This document shows positions 1 through 9,163 of a stretch of 64,000 bases of DNA, piece after piece; positions within the stretch are counted from its first letter, which is position 1; the number at the start of each line of letters is the position of its first letter. Source of the DNA: Frondihabitans sp. PAMC 28766 (GTDB lineage: Bacteria; Actinomycetota; Actinomycetes; Actinomycetales; Microbacteriaceae); the NCBI RefSeq assembly GCF_001577365.1, contig NZ_CP014516.1:8451-72450 (forward strand). Reading direction: 5' to 3'. Made by a program: the position numbers and the translations under genes. The notes under the pieces are model-generated. The model was not told where the DNA came from, did no database searches, and saw only the letters and a list, made by a program, of their open reading frames with translations.

Positions 1-4
1 CGGC

Positions 5-3000
5 ATGATGACCATGCACGTCCTGTCCGCGGGTGACGGGTACACGTACTACACGTCCGAGATCGCCACGGGTGACGCTCTCCGCGACCCGGATCGAGAA
101 CTGGGTGACTACTACACGGTGGATGGGAACCCTCCCGGCCGGTGGATGGGCGGCGGTGCAGCCGTCCTCGGGGTGTCGGGGACGGTCACAGAAGCGCAGA
201 TGAAGGCCCTCTTCGGTGAAGGGTTGCACCCGAACGCTGACCGGGTCATTGCCGAGGCGATCGCGGAGGGGAAGACCGGCAAGCAGGCGCAGGACGCCGC
301 GAAACTCGGCCGGGCGTTCTCTGTTTATAAGGCGCAGGAGAACACCCTGCAGGGCCGAATCCAGACCAGCTACGACGACTTCTCCCGGCTTAATAGCCAC
401 GAGCCGGACCAGGAGGAACGCCGTGTCATCCGTGCCCGTGAGGGGGCGCAGGGGTTCCGGGAGGCGAAGGGTCGGGAGCCCGGCGATAAGGAAGAACTCG
501 GCCGGTACATCACCGCCGCGACACGACCCGACCAGCAGGCCGTTGCGGGGTTTGACCTGGTGTGCTCGCCTGCGAAAAGTGTCTCCGTGCTGTGGGCGCT
601 CGGCGACGATGACACCCGGAAAGTCATTGAGCAGGCGCAGGACCGCGCCGTGGCATCGACGATTTCCTACCTCGAACGGGAGGCTCTGGCGACTCGTGCG
701 GGGACGAACGGTGTCGAGCAGATCGAGGTTGAGGGTGGTGTCGCCGTGACCGCGTTCCGGCACTTCGAATCCCGGAACGGTGACCCGCAATTGCACGATC
801 ACCTGGTGGTCGCGAACAAGGTGATGGGTTCCGATGGGAAGTGGCGGACCGTCGACTCGAAGCTGCTGTTCCGGATGAATGTGCCTGTGTCGGAGTTCTA
901 TAACGCCGCGATCATGTCCGAAGTGACGAAGGCCCTGGGCGTCACGACGGAGGCCCGCACGGTTGTTGCGGGTAAGCGTCCGGTGATGGAAATCGCCGGT
1001 GTTGATACGGACCTCATCGACACGTTCTCCTCCCGGTCCTCATCGATCCGTGTCGAGGTGGAACGGCTCACCGCGGAGTACCAGCTGGACCACGGCTACG
1101 CCCCGGATCAGAAGGCGCAGATCAAGATCGCCCAGCAGGCCGCGTTGGAAACGCGTCCGCAGAAGGAGCACGGACGGTCCCCGCAGGCCACCCATGATGC
1201 TGCTGCCCGACGGGTTGGGCAGGATCGTGCGAACGAGGTGCTCCCCACCGCGCAGCGGATCGCTCAGGCCCGCGCCCGTGATGGATTCGGCCCGGCAGTG
1301 ATCGATGTCGACGAGCAGGCCCGATTCGTTCTCGCCACGGTGGAAGAGTATTACGCGGTGTGGGGTGCCGGTGTCATCGAGGCCGAAGCACGCCGCCGGC
1401 TGGCTGCACTGATTCCGGATCAGGACGTCGCGGAGCCTCTCGTGCAGCAGGTTGCTCGGGCGGCGATTGGCGCGTCGATCTCGCTCACCCCGCCGTCTCC
1501 TCACGGTGCGTTCCAGCCCCTGACCCGCTCCGATGGTGTGTCCGTGTTCGAGCACAAGGGCAAGACGCTCTACACGTCGTCGGAGATCCTCGGCGCTGAG
1601 GACACGCTTTTGAGCGCTGCTCGCTACCGGAAGTTGTCGCCCGTTTCCCGGGACGTATTCGAACGCGTCGCCGCCGCGTATGAGGGGCCTTTGGACGCCG
1701 GGCAGCGAGATCTTGCCCGGACGTTCGCGACGTCCGACGTGGAGCTTGTCGCCGGGATTGGTCCTGCCGGTGCCGGGAAGACGACCGCGCTGCGGTTGGC
1801 GGCAGACGCACTCGATCAGGGTGGTGTGCGGATGATCGGGTTGGCCCCGTCTGCACCCGCGGCCGCGGTGCTGTCCGAGGCGGTCGGGATCGACGCGACG
1901 ACCATTCATGGGTTCCTCACCGCCCACGACCAGGACGGTGTCGCTGCCACTGATGTGTCCGAGAAATACGTCCTGCACCCGGGGGATGTGATCGTGGTCG
2001 ACGAGGCCGGCATGGCCGGCACGCGACGCCTCCGTGACGTTGTGCAGCTCGCGCAGGAGCACGGTGCGTTCGTGCGCCTCATCGGCGATGACCGGCAACT
2101 GTCCGCGGTCGAGGCCGGCGGTGCGCTGCGCCTCATCGACCGGGAAGTGGGGTCCGTGCAGTTGGAGCATGTGCACCGGTTCCGCGATAAGGATGAAGCC
2201 GAGGCGTCGCTGCGGTTGCGGGACCCGGTGCGTCCCGGTGACCCTTTCGCCTGGTATCAGGAGAACGGCCGTATTGTCGGTGGGGATCCCGAGCGGATGA
2301 CCGCGGCCGTGTTCGAAAGCTGGCAGCACGACACCGACGCCGGTGTGCAGTCCCTGATGCTTGCCCCGACTGCGACCGCCGTCGCGGACTTGAACGCCCG
2401 CGCGCAGGCGTATCGGATTGCGACCGGCAATGTCGACACACGCGAAGCCGTGGTGCTCCGCGATGGTCTGTCGGCGCATGTGGGAGACACGATCGTTACC
2501 CGCCGCAACGATTCGGGCTTGCGGGTGCAGGGGGGACGTGACCGGGTGAAAAACGGGGATCTGTGGAATGTCACGGCGATCCGCGAGGACGGTTCCCTGG
2601 ATGTTCGACACACGGAGCACGGCTCCCCGATCACCCTCCCCACCGGTTACGTGAGGCAGCATGTCGAGGTGGGGTACGCCCGGACCATCAGCCGTTCCCA
2701 GGGCCTCACTACCGAACACGCCCACGTCCTCGGGGGCGCCTTGATGAGTCGTGAGGACGCCTACACGGCCTTGTCTCGCGGTAAGGGCAGCAACCAGCTG
2801 TATCTCGCGCTCGAGGACGCGGGAACCGTGACGGACGCGTGTGAGCAGATCGCGGCCCGCTCCGAGCGGCTCCTGTCCGCGCACGAGACGATCCGTGCGG
2901 AGCAGGATCGTGTCGAGGACCTGGTGACGTTGATCGACGAGCACGCCGACGTTGCCGAACATGCCGACGAGATCCGGTACGGGCACGTCGCGGAACTCGC

Positions 3001-4174
3001 CCTCGGCACCGACGTGGCCACCACGGTGCAGTCGCAGGAATCCTGGGGCGCCGTCGCGGCAGCGCTTCGGCATGCGGAGGACTACGGCTACGACCCGGTC
3101 GAGACGTTGCAGCGGGCGTACGCGCAGCGGGAGGTCGGGTCGGCGGAGGATGTCCCGGCGGTGCTGTCGTGGCGCATCGAACAAGCCATGGAAGGGGTTG
3201 AGGCGCCGGTGGTGAACGTGATGGACCGGGCCGACATTGATGGGGTTCCGGTATGGGTTGCGGACGGGCGACACCACCAAGACCCATTGATCCCAACCGC
3301 ATGGCGGGAGCACTTGGCAGAACGCCACCATTACATTGGTGCCCGACTGGCTGAGCGTGGCGCAACGCTCGCCGTCGAACAACCCGACTGGACGGCGGCC
3401 CTGGGCGCGGTGCCGTCGGACCCGGTGCGCATGTTCGCTTGGCACAAGCTCGCCGCCGAGGTTGATGTGTTCCGGGGCAAGTATCGGGTTGACCCGGCCG
3501 ACACCCAAGCCGTCCCCGAGAAGCTTCGCGGGAACCAGGTCGCTGACCGGTTGCAGTCCCGCGTGATCGCCCTGCACAAGGCCGCAGCACTGACCACCGC
3601 GGAACCGCTCCCCGAACCCGTCCGGGCACGGTACGCGGACCGGGCGACCGCGGTCGCGATCGCCGCCCGCGCCGCCCTGCGAAGTATCGCCACGGATCCG
3701 GCCGTGCAGACACGCACCATCGTGGCCGCCGTCACGGAAACGACCACCGAACCCGTCAACGTTGAGGCTGCCGCGGTGGCCGCACAATCCAGGACCACCA
3801 ATGAGACCAGTACCACCGAGGAGACCAGTGTCACCGAGGAGAGAGGAACAACCATGAGTGATCCCGGAGACGAGGTTTTTGAGCATCTCGGCCGAGCCGC
3901 AGGGAAGATCGGGAGCACCGTTCAGAACGAGGTGACGCGTGGGCTCGCGAAGTCCCGTGACGTTCGCGACCGCGCCGCTCGGGAAGGTGGGCCGAAGGTC
4001 GACGGTGAGCAGACTCCGAAGACGGAGCTGAGTCGGGCGGAGCGGAACCGGCAGACGCTCGCGCGCGCTGGCTACGATTCCGAGAACCGTCCCCCTGCGG
4101 ACCCTGAGCAGTCGCGGCATGAGGAGCACATCGATGACGCTCCCACGCGTGGAGACGAGGGCCGCGGACGCTGA
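5..4174 (+). CDS. MobF-family conjugative relaxase (TrwC/TraI-like) with helicase domain
   Basis: Predicted to nick one plasmid strand at oriT, bind its 5' end through a tyrosine and unwind the DNA for transfer. The N-terminus has the YTYYT tyrosine segment typical of TrwC relaxases. A metal-binding histidine cluster, QLHDHLVV, lies near residues 262-269, with a further His near 253. A RecD/TraI-type helicase follows: Walker A GPAGAGKTT near 586 and Walker B VIVVDEAG near 662. At 1389 aa it is a normal length for actinobacterial MobF proteins. The Thr/Glu-rich linker near 1263-1283 precedes a charged tail. ATGs at 5, 8 and 14 are possible; only four bases precede the first, but the beginning matches the family, so the gene looks complete. 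It is convergent with the tetR gene. Confidence 0.93.
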   Translation: MMTMHVLSAGDGYTYYTSEIATGDALRDPDRELGDYYTVDGNPPGRWMGGGAAVLGVSGTVTEAQMKALFGEGLHPNADRVIAEAIAEGKTGKQAQDAAKLGRAFSVYKAQENTLQGRIQTSYDDFSRLNSHEPDQEERRVIRAREGAQGFREAKGREPGDKEELGRYITAATRPDQQAVAGFDLVCSPAKSVSVLWALGDDDTRKVIEQAQDRAVASTISYLEREALATRAGTNGVEQIEVEGGVAVTAFRHFESRNGDPQLHDHLVVANKVMGSDGKWRTVDSKLLFRMNVPVSEFYNAAIMSEVTKALGVTTEARTVVAGKRPVMEIAGVDTDLIDTFSSRSSSIRVEVERLTAEYQLDHGYAPDQKAQIKIAQQAALETRPQKEHGRSPQATHDAAARRVGQDRANEVLPTAQRIAQARARDGFGPAVIDVDEQARFVLATVEEYYAVWGAGVIEAEARRRLAALIPDQDVAEPLVQQVARAAIGASISLTPPSPHGAFQPLTRSDGVSVFEHKGKTLYTSSEILGAEDTLLSAARYRKLSPVSRDVFERVAAAYEGPLDAGQRDLARTFATSDVELVAGIGPAGAGKTTALRLAADALDQGGVRMIGLAPSAPAAAVLSEAVGIDATTIHGFLTAHDQDGVAATDVSEKYVLHPGDVIVVDEAGMAGTRRLRDVVQLAQEHGAFVRLIGDDRQLSAVEAGGALRLIDREVGSVQLEHVHRFRDKDEAEASLRLRDPVRPGDPFAWYQENGRIVGGDPERMTAAVFESWQHDTDAGVQSLMLAPTATAVADLNARAQAYRIATGNVDTREAVVLRDGLSAHVGDTIVTRRNDSGLRVQGGRDRVKNGDLWNVTAIREDGSLDVRHTEHGSPITLPTGYVRQHVEVGYARTISRSQGLTTEHAHVLGGALMSREDAYTALSRGKGSNQLYLALEDAGTVTDACEQIAARSERLLSAHETIRAEQDRVEDLVTLIDEHADVAEHADEIRYGHVAELALGTDVATTVQSQESWGAVAAALRHAEDYGYDPVETLQRAYAQREVGSAEDVPAVLSWRIEQAMEGVEAPVVNVMDRADIDGVPVWVADGRHHQDPLIPTAWREHLAERHHYIGARLAERGATLAVEQPDWTAALGAVPSDPVRMFAWHKLAAEVDVFRGKYRVDPADTQAVPEKLRGNQVADRLQSRVIALHKAAALTTAEPLPEPVRARYADRATAVAIAARAALRSIATDPAVQTRTIVAAVTETTTEPVNVEAAAVAAQSRTTNETSTTEETSVTEERGTTMSDPGDEVFEHLGRAAGKIGSTVQNEVTRGLAKSRDVRDRAAREGGPKVDGEQTPKTELSRAERNRQTLARAGYDSENRPPADPEQSRHEEHIDDAPTRGDEGRGR
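3836..4174 (+). other. Possible internal in-frame translation start in the relaxase gene
   Basis: Inside the relaxase frame an ATG at 3854 is preceded by GAGGAGAGAGG, a strong ribosome-binding site about 7-8 bases upstream. Initiation here would give a separate product of about 106 aa, beginning MSDPGDEVFEHLGRA, highly charged and corresponding to the relaxase C-terminal tail. The Thr/Glu-rich linker just before it looks like a domain boundary. Internal starts that make C-terminal relaxase fragments are known in other plasmids; that this one is used is inference. Confidence 0.4.
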
Positions 4175-4346
4175 GCCACGAATGGGGAGGGGCTCAGCGC
4201 CCGGACCGCCCTCACGAAAGCGGCGGCGGCGAGTCCACAGTGTTCGCCACAGTTGGAACCCGGCGCGGCGTGTCGGCGCTGCCGGTTGCACCGGTACTGG
4301 TGAATGACGCCTTCACCACCCGCGGATCATCTCGGCGGGGCCGCGG

Positions 4347-4991
4347 TCATACCGAGGGTTCGATCCCGACGGCGGGCAGGATGAGGTTGTCGATGATGCG
4401 GATCAAGAACGGCCGATCGACAGGCTTTTTGAGCATCAGCGTGCGGTGCGACACCATGGCCGGGCTCACGGCCATGATCGTCTCCAGGTCGAGGTCCGCC
4501 GCGATTTCGCCCCGGTCGATGGCTCTCTGGAACAGTTGGCGGGTGATGGCCATACGCGGCTCCATCACGGCCGCGAAGACGCTGTCGCCCAACTCGGGGT
4601 TGCGCGTCACCAGGGACATGAGACCCGCCATGACGCGCACGTTTTTATCGTTGTCCTCGATCGAGTGAGGGCGGATCATCGCGACGAGATCGCCGCGCAG
4701 CGTGCCCGTGTCGGGCAGCACCATGCGCTCGATGTCTTCGCGCTTCAGGCACGCCACCGCGTCGATCACGAGGTCCTCTTTCGATGCCCAGCGACGGTAA
4801 AGGGTGGCCTTGCCCGCCTTGGCGCGGGTGGCGACCATCTCGACGGTCATACCGTCGTAACCGACTTCAGACAAGACCTCGACAGCGCACGCCAAGATCT
4901 CAGGATCGCGGGTGTGGTCACGCTTGCGCCCCAGTTTGTGCGTTTCAGTGCCCTTCACCTCGAGGATGTCGGCGGGTTCTACGAGCGTCAT
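4347..4991 (-). CDS. TetR-family transcriptional repressor
   Basis: A one-domain TetR regulator of about 214 aa, probably the local repressor of the divergent MFS exporter. The N-terminal helix-turn-helix is clear (DPEILACAVEVLSEVGYDG, then MVATRAKAGKATLYRRWASK, the canonical TetR recognition helix). The C-terminal ligand-binding part is helical and less conserved. The frame is open further upstream to 5237 but that overlaps the MFS gene. The ATG at 4991 gives a normal TetR N-terminus and has AAAGGGG about 11 bases upstream. A 32-bp two-part palindrome lies in the divergent intergenic region. The ligand is unknown. Confidence 0.9.
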   Translation of the reverse strand: MTLVEPADILEVKGTETHKLGRKRDHTRDPEILACAVEVLSEVGYDGMTVEMVATRAKAGKATLYRRWASKEDLVIDAVACLKREDIERMVLPDTGTLRGDLVAMIRPHSIEDNDKNVRVMAGLMSLVTRNPELGDSVFAAVMEPRMAITRQLFQRAIDRGEIAADLDLETIMAVSPAMVSHRTLMLKKPVDRPFLIRIIDNLILPAVGIEPSV

Positions 4992-5042
4992 CGCTACCAA
5001 GCCCCTTTCTTTTATGGCCCCCATCCTAAATCGGATAGTTCT

Positions 5043-5074
5043 GAATCTCAAGAGTTCCGAAACTCGAGAGATTC
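5043..5074. promoter_or_regulatory. Divergent operator palindrome for the TetR repressor
   Basis: A nested inverted repeat: outer arms GAATCTC and GAGATTC, inner arms GAGTT and AACTC, separated by two bases on each side and a 4-base centre. It lies between the tetR start (4991) and the MFS start (5091) and overlaps the presumed exporter promoter, so occupancy would block both genes. This is the usual TetR arrangement; binding is inferred. Confidence 0.75.
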
Positions 5075-5091
5075 GGATATAGTCAGTCTCA
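5055..5091 (+). promoter_or_regulatory. Probable leaderless promoter of the MFS exporter
   Basis: A TATAGT -10 element at 5078-5083 lies eight bases before the MFS ATG (5091), and TTCCGA at 5055-5060 sits 17 bases upstream as a -35-like element. There is no ribosome-binding site before the ATG. Transcription would start at or next to the ATG, giving a leaderless mRNA, which is common in actinobacteria. The -35 falls inside the palindromic operator. Confidence 0.55.
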
Positions 5092-6641
5092 TGTCTCAGA
5101 CTTCCTCCCTCTCGGGTGCAATCGACACCCCCGCGCCCGATCCGCGGCGCTGGCTGACGCTCGCCACTGTGGCGCTCGCTCAGCTCATGGTCGTCCTCGA
5201 CTCCACCGTCGTGAACATCGCCCTTCCTGCAGCCCAAAAAGACCTCGGGTTCACCAATGGTGAGCGTCAGTGGATCGTCACGGCTTATTCCCTGGCCTTC
5301 GGCAGCCTGCTGTTGCTCGGTGGGCGCCTGTCCGACCTGATCGGCCGCAAGCGCGCCTTCATCATCGGCCTCATCGGTTTCGCGGCGGCCTCCGCCCTTG
5401 GTGGCGCCGCCGGCAGCTTCGGCGCCCTCGTCTTCGCCCGCGCACTCCAGGGCGCGTTCGGTGCGTTGCTCGCTCCGACCGCTCTCTCGGTGCTCACCAC
5501 CACCTTCACCATCCCGAAAGAGCGTTCACGCGCGTTCGGTGTGTTCGGCGCGATCGCCGGCGCCGGCGGCGCCATCGGCCTGCTGCTCGGCGGGTTCCTG
5601 ACTCAGGACTTCTCGTGGCGCTGGAACCTCTACATCAACGTCGTGATTGCCATCCTCGCCGTGATCGCCGCCGTTGCCTTCGTGCACACCCCCGCCCGCC
5701 AGGGCGCCCGCCCGAAGCTCGACGTGCCGGGCACGATCCTGGTCTCGGGTGCCCTGTTCTCTCTCGTCTACGGCCTCTCCAACGCCGAGACCGACGGCTG
5801 GAACAGTCCTCTCACCTGGGGCTTCCTCGCCGCCGCCGGCGTGCTGGTCATCGCCTTCGTGCTCTGGCAGCGCCGCGCCAGCCACCCGCTGCTGCCGCTG
5901 CACATCGTGCTGGACCGCAACCGCGGTGCAGCCTACGCATCGGTCACGATCGCCGGCGCCGGCATGTTCGGCATCTTCTTGTTCCTGACCTACTACCTCG
6001 AAGAGATCCTGAAGTACGACCCAATCAAGACGGGCGTGTCATTCCTGCCGATGATTGCCATGCTCGTGCTCGCCGCGCAGCTCTCAACGAACGTGTTCCT
6101 GCCGCGCTTCGGCCCGAAGATCATGGTGCCATTCGGCATGATCCTGGCCACAGTCGGCATGTTCTTGCTGACCCACCTCGCCGTCGACAGCCATTACGCC
6201 AGCAACATCCTCCCGGCGCTTTTGGTCCTCGGCTTCGGCATGGGATCGATCATGCCCCCGTCGATCCAGACCGCGACCCTCGGTGTCGACCGCGAACACG
6301 CCGGTGTTGCCAGCGCCATGGTCAACACCAGCCAGCAGGTCGGTGGTTCCATCGGCACCGCACTGCTGAACACCATCGCCGCCACGGCACTGACGACCTA
6401 CCTCGCCGCGCACAAGCCGACCGGTGCGACGGCCGCGGCCATCGCGCAGGCAACGGCGAACGCAGCCGTCCACAGCTACACGACGGCCTACTGGTATGGG
6501 GCTGTGTTCTTCGCCTTCGGCGCCATCCTGTCGGCGCTGCTGTTCCGTCGCCGCGGTCACGGCGGATCTCACACCGCAACTCCGGGTGAAGTCACACGTC
6601 AACCCGAACACCTCGCCAGCGAGCCGGTTTCCGCCCACTAA
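5091..6641 (+). CDS. MFS drug:proton antiporter, DHA2 (EmrB/QacA) family
   Basis: A 516-aa membrane exporter with about 14 predicted transmembrane helices, the DHA2 pattern. Family motifs are visible: LDSTVVNIALP in TM1 (motif D1), GGRLSDLIGRKR in the TM2-3 loop (motif A) and AIAGAGGAIGLLLGG in TM5 (antiporter motif C). It should expel toxic compounds in exchange for protons. The frame continues upstream, but MSQTSSLSG at 5091 is the sensible start, with the promoter directly before it. It is divergent from the TetR gene, which presumably controls it, and a strong terminator follows. The substrate cannot be read from the sequence. Confidence 0.92.
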   Translation: MSQTSSLSGAIDTPAPDPRRWLTLATVALAQLMVVLDSTVVNIALPAAQKDLGFTNGERQWIVTAYSLAFGSLLLLGGRLSDLIGRKRAFIIGLIGFAAASALGGAAGSFGALVFARALQGAFGALLAPTALSVLTTTFTIPKERSRAFGVFGAIAGAGGAIGLLLGGFLTQDFSWRWNLYINVVIAILAVIAAVAFVHTPARQGARPKLDVPGTILVSGALFSLVYGLSNAETDGWNSPLTWGFLAAAGVLVIAFVLWQRRASHPLLPLHIVLDRNRGAAYASVTIAGAGMFGIFLFLTYYLEEILKYDPIKTGVSFLPMIAMLVLAAQLSTNVFLPRFGPKIMVPFGMILATVGMFLLTHLAVDSHYASNILPALLVLGFGMGSIMPPSIQTATLGVDREHAGVASAMVNTSQQVGGSIGTALLNTIAATALTTYLAAHKPTGATAAAIAQATANAAVHSYTTAYWYGAVFFAFGAILSALLFRRRGHGGSHTATPGEVTRQPEHLASEPVSAH

Positions 6642-6660
6642 CCATCACCCCGCCGTTCAC

Positions 6661-6704
6661 CACCAGGGGCCCGAGCCGCATATCGGCTCGGGCCCCTCGT
6701 GGTG
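6661..6704 (+). terminator. Rho-independent-type hairpin after the MFS gene
   Basis: Arms GGGGCCCGAGCCG (6666-6678) and CGGCTCGGGCCCC (6684-6696) form a perfect 13-bp stem with a 5-base loop about 25 bases after the stop codon. CACCA and TGGTG can extend it. No T-run follows, as is usual in high-GC actinobacteria. Confidence 0.75.
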
Positions 6705-7028
6705 TCCGCCCCCACACCGCAGAAGCGTCGCACGAGACCACACGACCATAGAGCCCAGTCAACGAACACGGCTGCAACCCGGGCGGCAGACCCGCAGCAG
6801 TGCGTTGCCGACCGATGAGGCACATTCGAAAACGGCACACCCTGTGAGGACCGACACGCTCGGAAGGGGAAAGCGTCAGCACGTCCGGAACGGTGAACCG
6901 ACGTCCATGATGACAGCGTTTTCGCAGGTCGGATTCCACGCCAGAAAACGAGGCGACCCACCCCAATGCGGGGGCGTGTGAGAAAACTCAGAATATGGGA
7001 TTGTCTCCGAATTCATAAGCCGCCCCTG
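6705..7028. other. Intergenic region without a recognised gene
   Basis: About 320 bases between the MFS terminator and the end of the transfer operon. No frame shows recognisable coding. A short C-rich/G-rich hairpin (CCACCCCAATGCGGGGG, near 6958-6974) lies just beyond the last transfer gene and could end the transfer transcript or be part of a transfer origin. Neither role can be shown here. Confidence 0.35.
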
Positions 7029-7514
7029 TTACGGCCCCCAACTCTGCGGTGGGTCCTCTGGTCTGATCGTCAGGGTGTCGCGGCCCCCTCGGGTGAGGTG
7101 CCCGCTGGTGTCGCACGCCCGGAAGGGGCCGCGCTGTTTATCGAAGATGATCGCGGCGTGCCGGTCCCAGTGCTGGATCCACCAGGAAGAAAGGGCAAGT
7201 CCTTCCCCCTCGTTCTGCCGGGCCAGCGACGTCGTATAGCCCTCGTAGGCCACGATGAGGCGCTCGAGCACTTCAGGGTGCTTCCACCAGGTGGGGCACC
7301 AGGCGGGCCGGTCCGCGGCGAGGGCACTGTAGGCCTCGGTGCGGCCAAGCTGCTCCTTCACCCAGATCAGAAACGCCCCGGTATCGAAGCCGTCAGCGTC
7401 GGTCACTTCGCCCGTCGCCGGGTCCGCCGGCGGCGACGCGGACCCCTCGCGCGCCGGCGCGCCGGCCGATGCGGGGTTGGGCAGGGCCGGCCAGGTATCA
7501 AACGGGCTCGGCAC
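7029..7514 (-). CDS. DUF4913-type protein of the transfer operon
   Basis: A 161-aa protein with a Pro/Ala-rich N-terminus and a compact C-terminal part rich in Trp: CPTWWKHPEVLERL, then SSWWIQHWDRH, then GPFRACDTSGH. This pattern (paired Trp, His, and GPF..C....H) matches my knowledge of the DUF4913 family, which accompanies actinobacterial conjugation and phage genes. The molecular role is unknown. It is the last gene of the minus-strand transfer operon and its start overlaps the end of the coupling-protein gene by 17 bases, implying translational coupling. Confidence 0.7.
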   Translation of the reverse strand: MPSPFDTWPALPNPASAGAPAREGSASPPADPATGEVTDADGFDTGAFLIWVKEQLGRTEAYSALAADRPAWCPTWWKHPEVLERLIVAYEGYTTSLARQNEGEGLALSSWWIQHWDRHAAIIFDKQRGPFRACDTSGHLTRGGRDTLTIRPEDPPQSWGP

Positions 7515-9114
7515 GGCCTTGCCCCTTCTGCGTGGTCGTGTCCGGGGCGGGGTGTGTGATGACCTTCCCGTTGACCACTTCTTCGCCGTTAATCATTGCG
7601 GTGAGGATCTTGTCCCGGAACCAGGGAACCGTTTCTAAGAGGACGGGCTTCGCGGCCGAGGCGTCAAGGACGGCACGCCATTCGGGCAGGTGGGCGAGGT
7701 CGTCGACGCTGAGAATCGCACGCTGCCGGGATGACCGGGTGTGGGAGGTCCCGCCACGGCCGCTGGAATGGTTGGTGGTCCACTCGTTGTAGGTGCCGAG
7801 GCCGTCGGAGAACCGTTTGAGAAACGGTGACTGGGTGGATTCCCCACCGCCGTAGACGCGGATCGATGCGGTGGTCCACAGGGAGCCGGCCCCGGCGGCG
7901 CCGAACACGCGGACCATTTGGTCCCAGCCTTGGAAGTAGATGCCAAGGCTCAGGCCGAGGGACCCGTAAAACGACACCAGGTCGGGGAGCTCTGGCCACC
8001 TGACCACGTTCGCGGCTTCGTCGAGCTCGAACACGACCGGAACCTTGATGCGGCCACCGTCCGCGGACGCCGCGCGCTCCCCGGCACGGCCGATCGCACG
8101 GACAAGGGAAGCGACAAATGCCCCACCAGAGCCGGGGCCGTTGCGGGAGATGAGGACCACGGTGTCCGTGCTGCGGACGAACGCTTCCGGGTCGAACGGG
8201 CGCACCCCAGGTGCCGCCGTCCAGGCAAGGAGCTTGTCGTTGGCGAGGGCCGACGCCATCCGCTGCGCGGTCGCGTAGACACTGCCGCGGGTCTTGTCCG
8301 GCTGCACGCGAAGGCCTTCGAGTGCCATGGCGGGGCCGACCTGCCCGTGCCGGGAGAGAATCTCGCGAAGATCTTCGTCCCGCTGCTGTGTAACCCACGC
8401 GTACACCTGGGACAGGGTGAGCCCGTCCAGGCGTGCGGCGAGGAGGGCGTAGGCGAATAGGTCAAGGCCTTGGGAGTCGAACTGGGCGTCACGTTTGGAG
8501 TCGGCATCTTTGGTGCTGGCCTCGAAGATCGCCGCGAGCTCCTGCGCGTCGACGAGCTCCTCGATCGCGGTGAGCGGGTCGTAGACGAAATCGGGGCGGC
8601 GCTCGTGCCGGTACACCTCCATCGGGTCGTACAGCCACCGCTTCCCGGCGAGTTTCCGACCGGCGAGGACCTGGCTGACACCATCGACCTTGTTCGTCGT
8701 CATCACCACCGGTCCGGGCGCTTCCAGGCAATGCCTGATCACCAGGGACGTTGTTTTTCCGCGGCCGGGACCGAAAATGTACACGGCAACATCCCGCCAC
8801 CCCTGCCACACCCACGTCGACTTCGCGCCGACCAGTGTGCCGATGCGTTGCCCCGCGGGCAGGTTCTCCGCGTTCGGGTGCAACTGTCTGGCGTCCTTCC
8901 TCCGCCGCGGGTAGAGGACGGGTGCGAGGTTGTTTCCGGCGCGGAGGTGTTTCTGCATCCGGTCCACCGGGTATCTCGGGTGCAACCGCACGGCGGCGAA
9001 GATCACACCGGCGAGGACCACCACGATCGCCGCGATCAGCACCGGCGTTCCCCATGCGGGCCAGTGCATCGACGACAGGCCGGCCTGGATCGGGTCTTGG
9101 TATGTGTGCTTCAT
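7498..9114 (-). CDS. Type IV coupling protein, VirD4/TraG family
   Basis: A 538-aa inner-membrane ATPase that should bring the relaxase-DNA complex to the secretion channel and drive its export. A short cytoplasmic N-terminus, one hydrophobic helix (TPVLIAAIVVVLAGVIFA, about residues 24-41) and a second weak one are followed by Walker A FGPGRGKTTS near 112-121 and Walker B PVVFELDEAAN near 357-367, separated as in TraG/VirD4. The C-terminal part carries the usual Arg-rich YGGGESTQSPFLKRFSDG stretch. It has one membrane segment rather than two clear ones. It is the penultimate gene of the transfer operon and follows the SSB-like gene by about 50 bases. Confidence 0.88.
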   Translation of the reverse strand: MKHTYQDPIQAGLSSMHWPAWGTPVLIAAIVVVLAGVIFAAVRLHPRYPVDRMQKHLRAGNNLAPVLYPRRRKDARQLHPNAENLPAGQRIGTLVGAKSTWVWQGWRDVAVYIFGPGRGKTTSLVIRHCLEAPGPVVMTTNKVDGVSQVLAGRKLAGKRWLYDPMEVYRHERRPDFVYDPLTAIEELVDAQELAAIFEASTKDADSKRDAQFDSQGLDLFAYALLAARLDGLTLSQVYAWVTQQRDEDLREILSRHGQVGPAMALEGLRVQPDKTRGSVYATAQRMASALANDKLLAWTAAPGVRPFDPEAFVRSTDTVVLISRNGPGSGGAFVASLVRAIGRAGERAASADGGRIKVPVVFELDEAANVVRWPELPDLVSFYGSLGLSLGIYFQGWDQMVRVFGAAGAGSLWTTASIRVYGGGESTQSPFLKRFSDGLGTYNEWTTNHSSGRGGTSHTRSSRQRAILSVDDLAHLPEWRAVLDASAAKPVLLETVPWFRDKILTAMINGEEVVNGKVITHPAPDTTTQKGQGRAEPV

Positions 9115-9163
9115 CAGAAACCTTCCCGAGCGGTGGCGAGCGGTCGGTCTTCGGGGTTTCTCA

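Noticed and set aside
1040..4291. Very long open frame (1083 aa) on the minus strand
   Set aside because: It is the antisense shadow of the relaxase gene: high GC leaves the complementary frame free of stops. It is Arg/Gly/His-rich with no recognisable domain.
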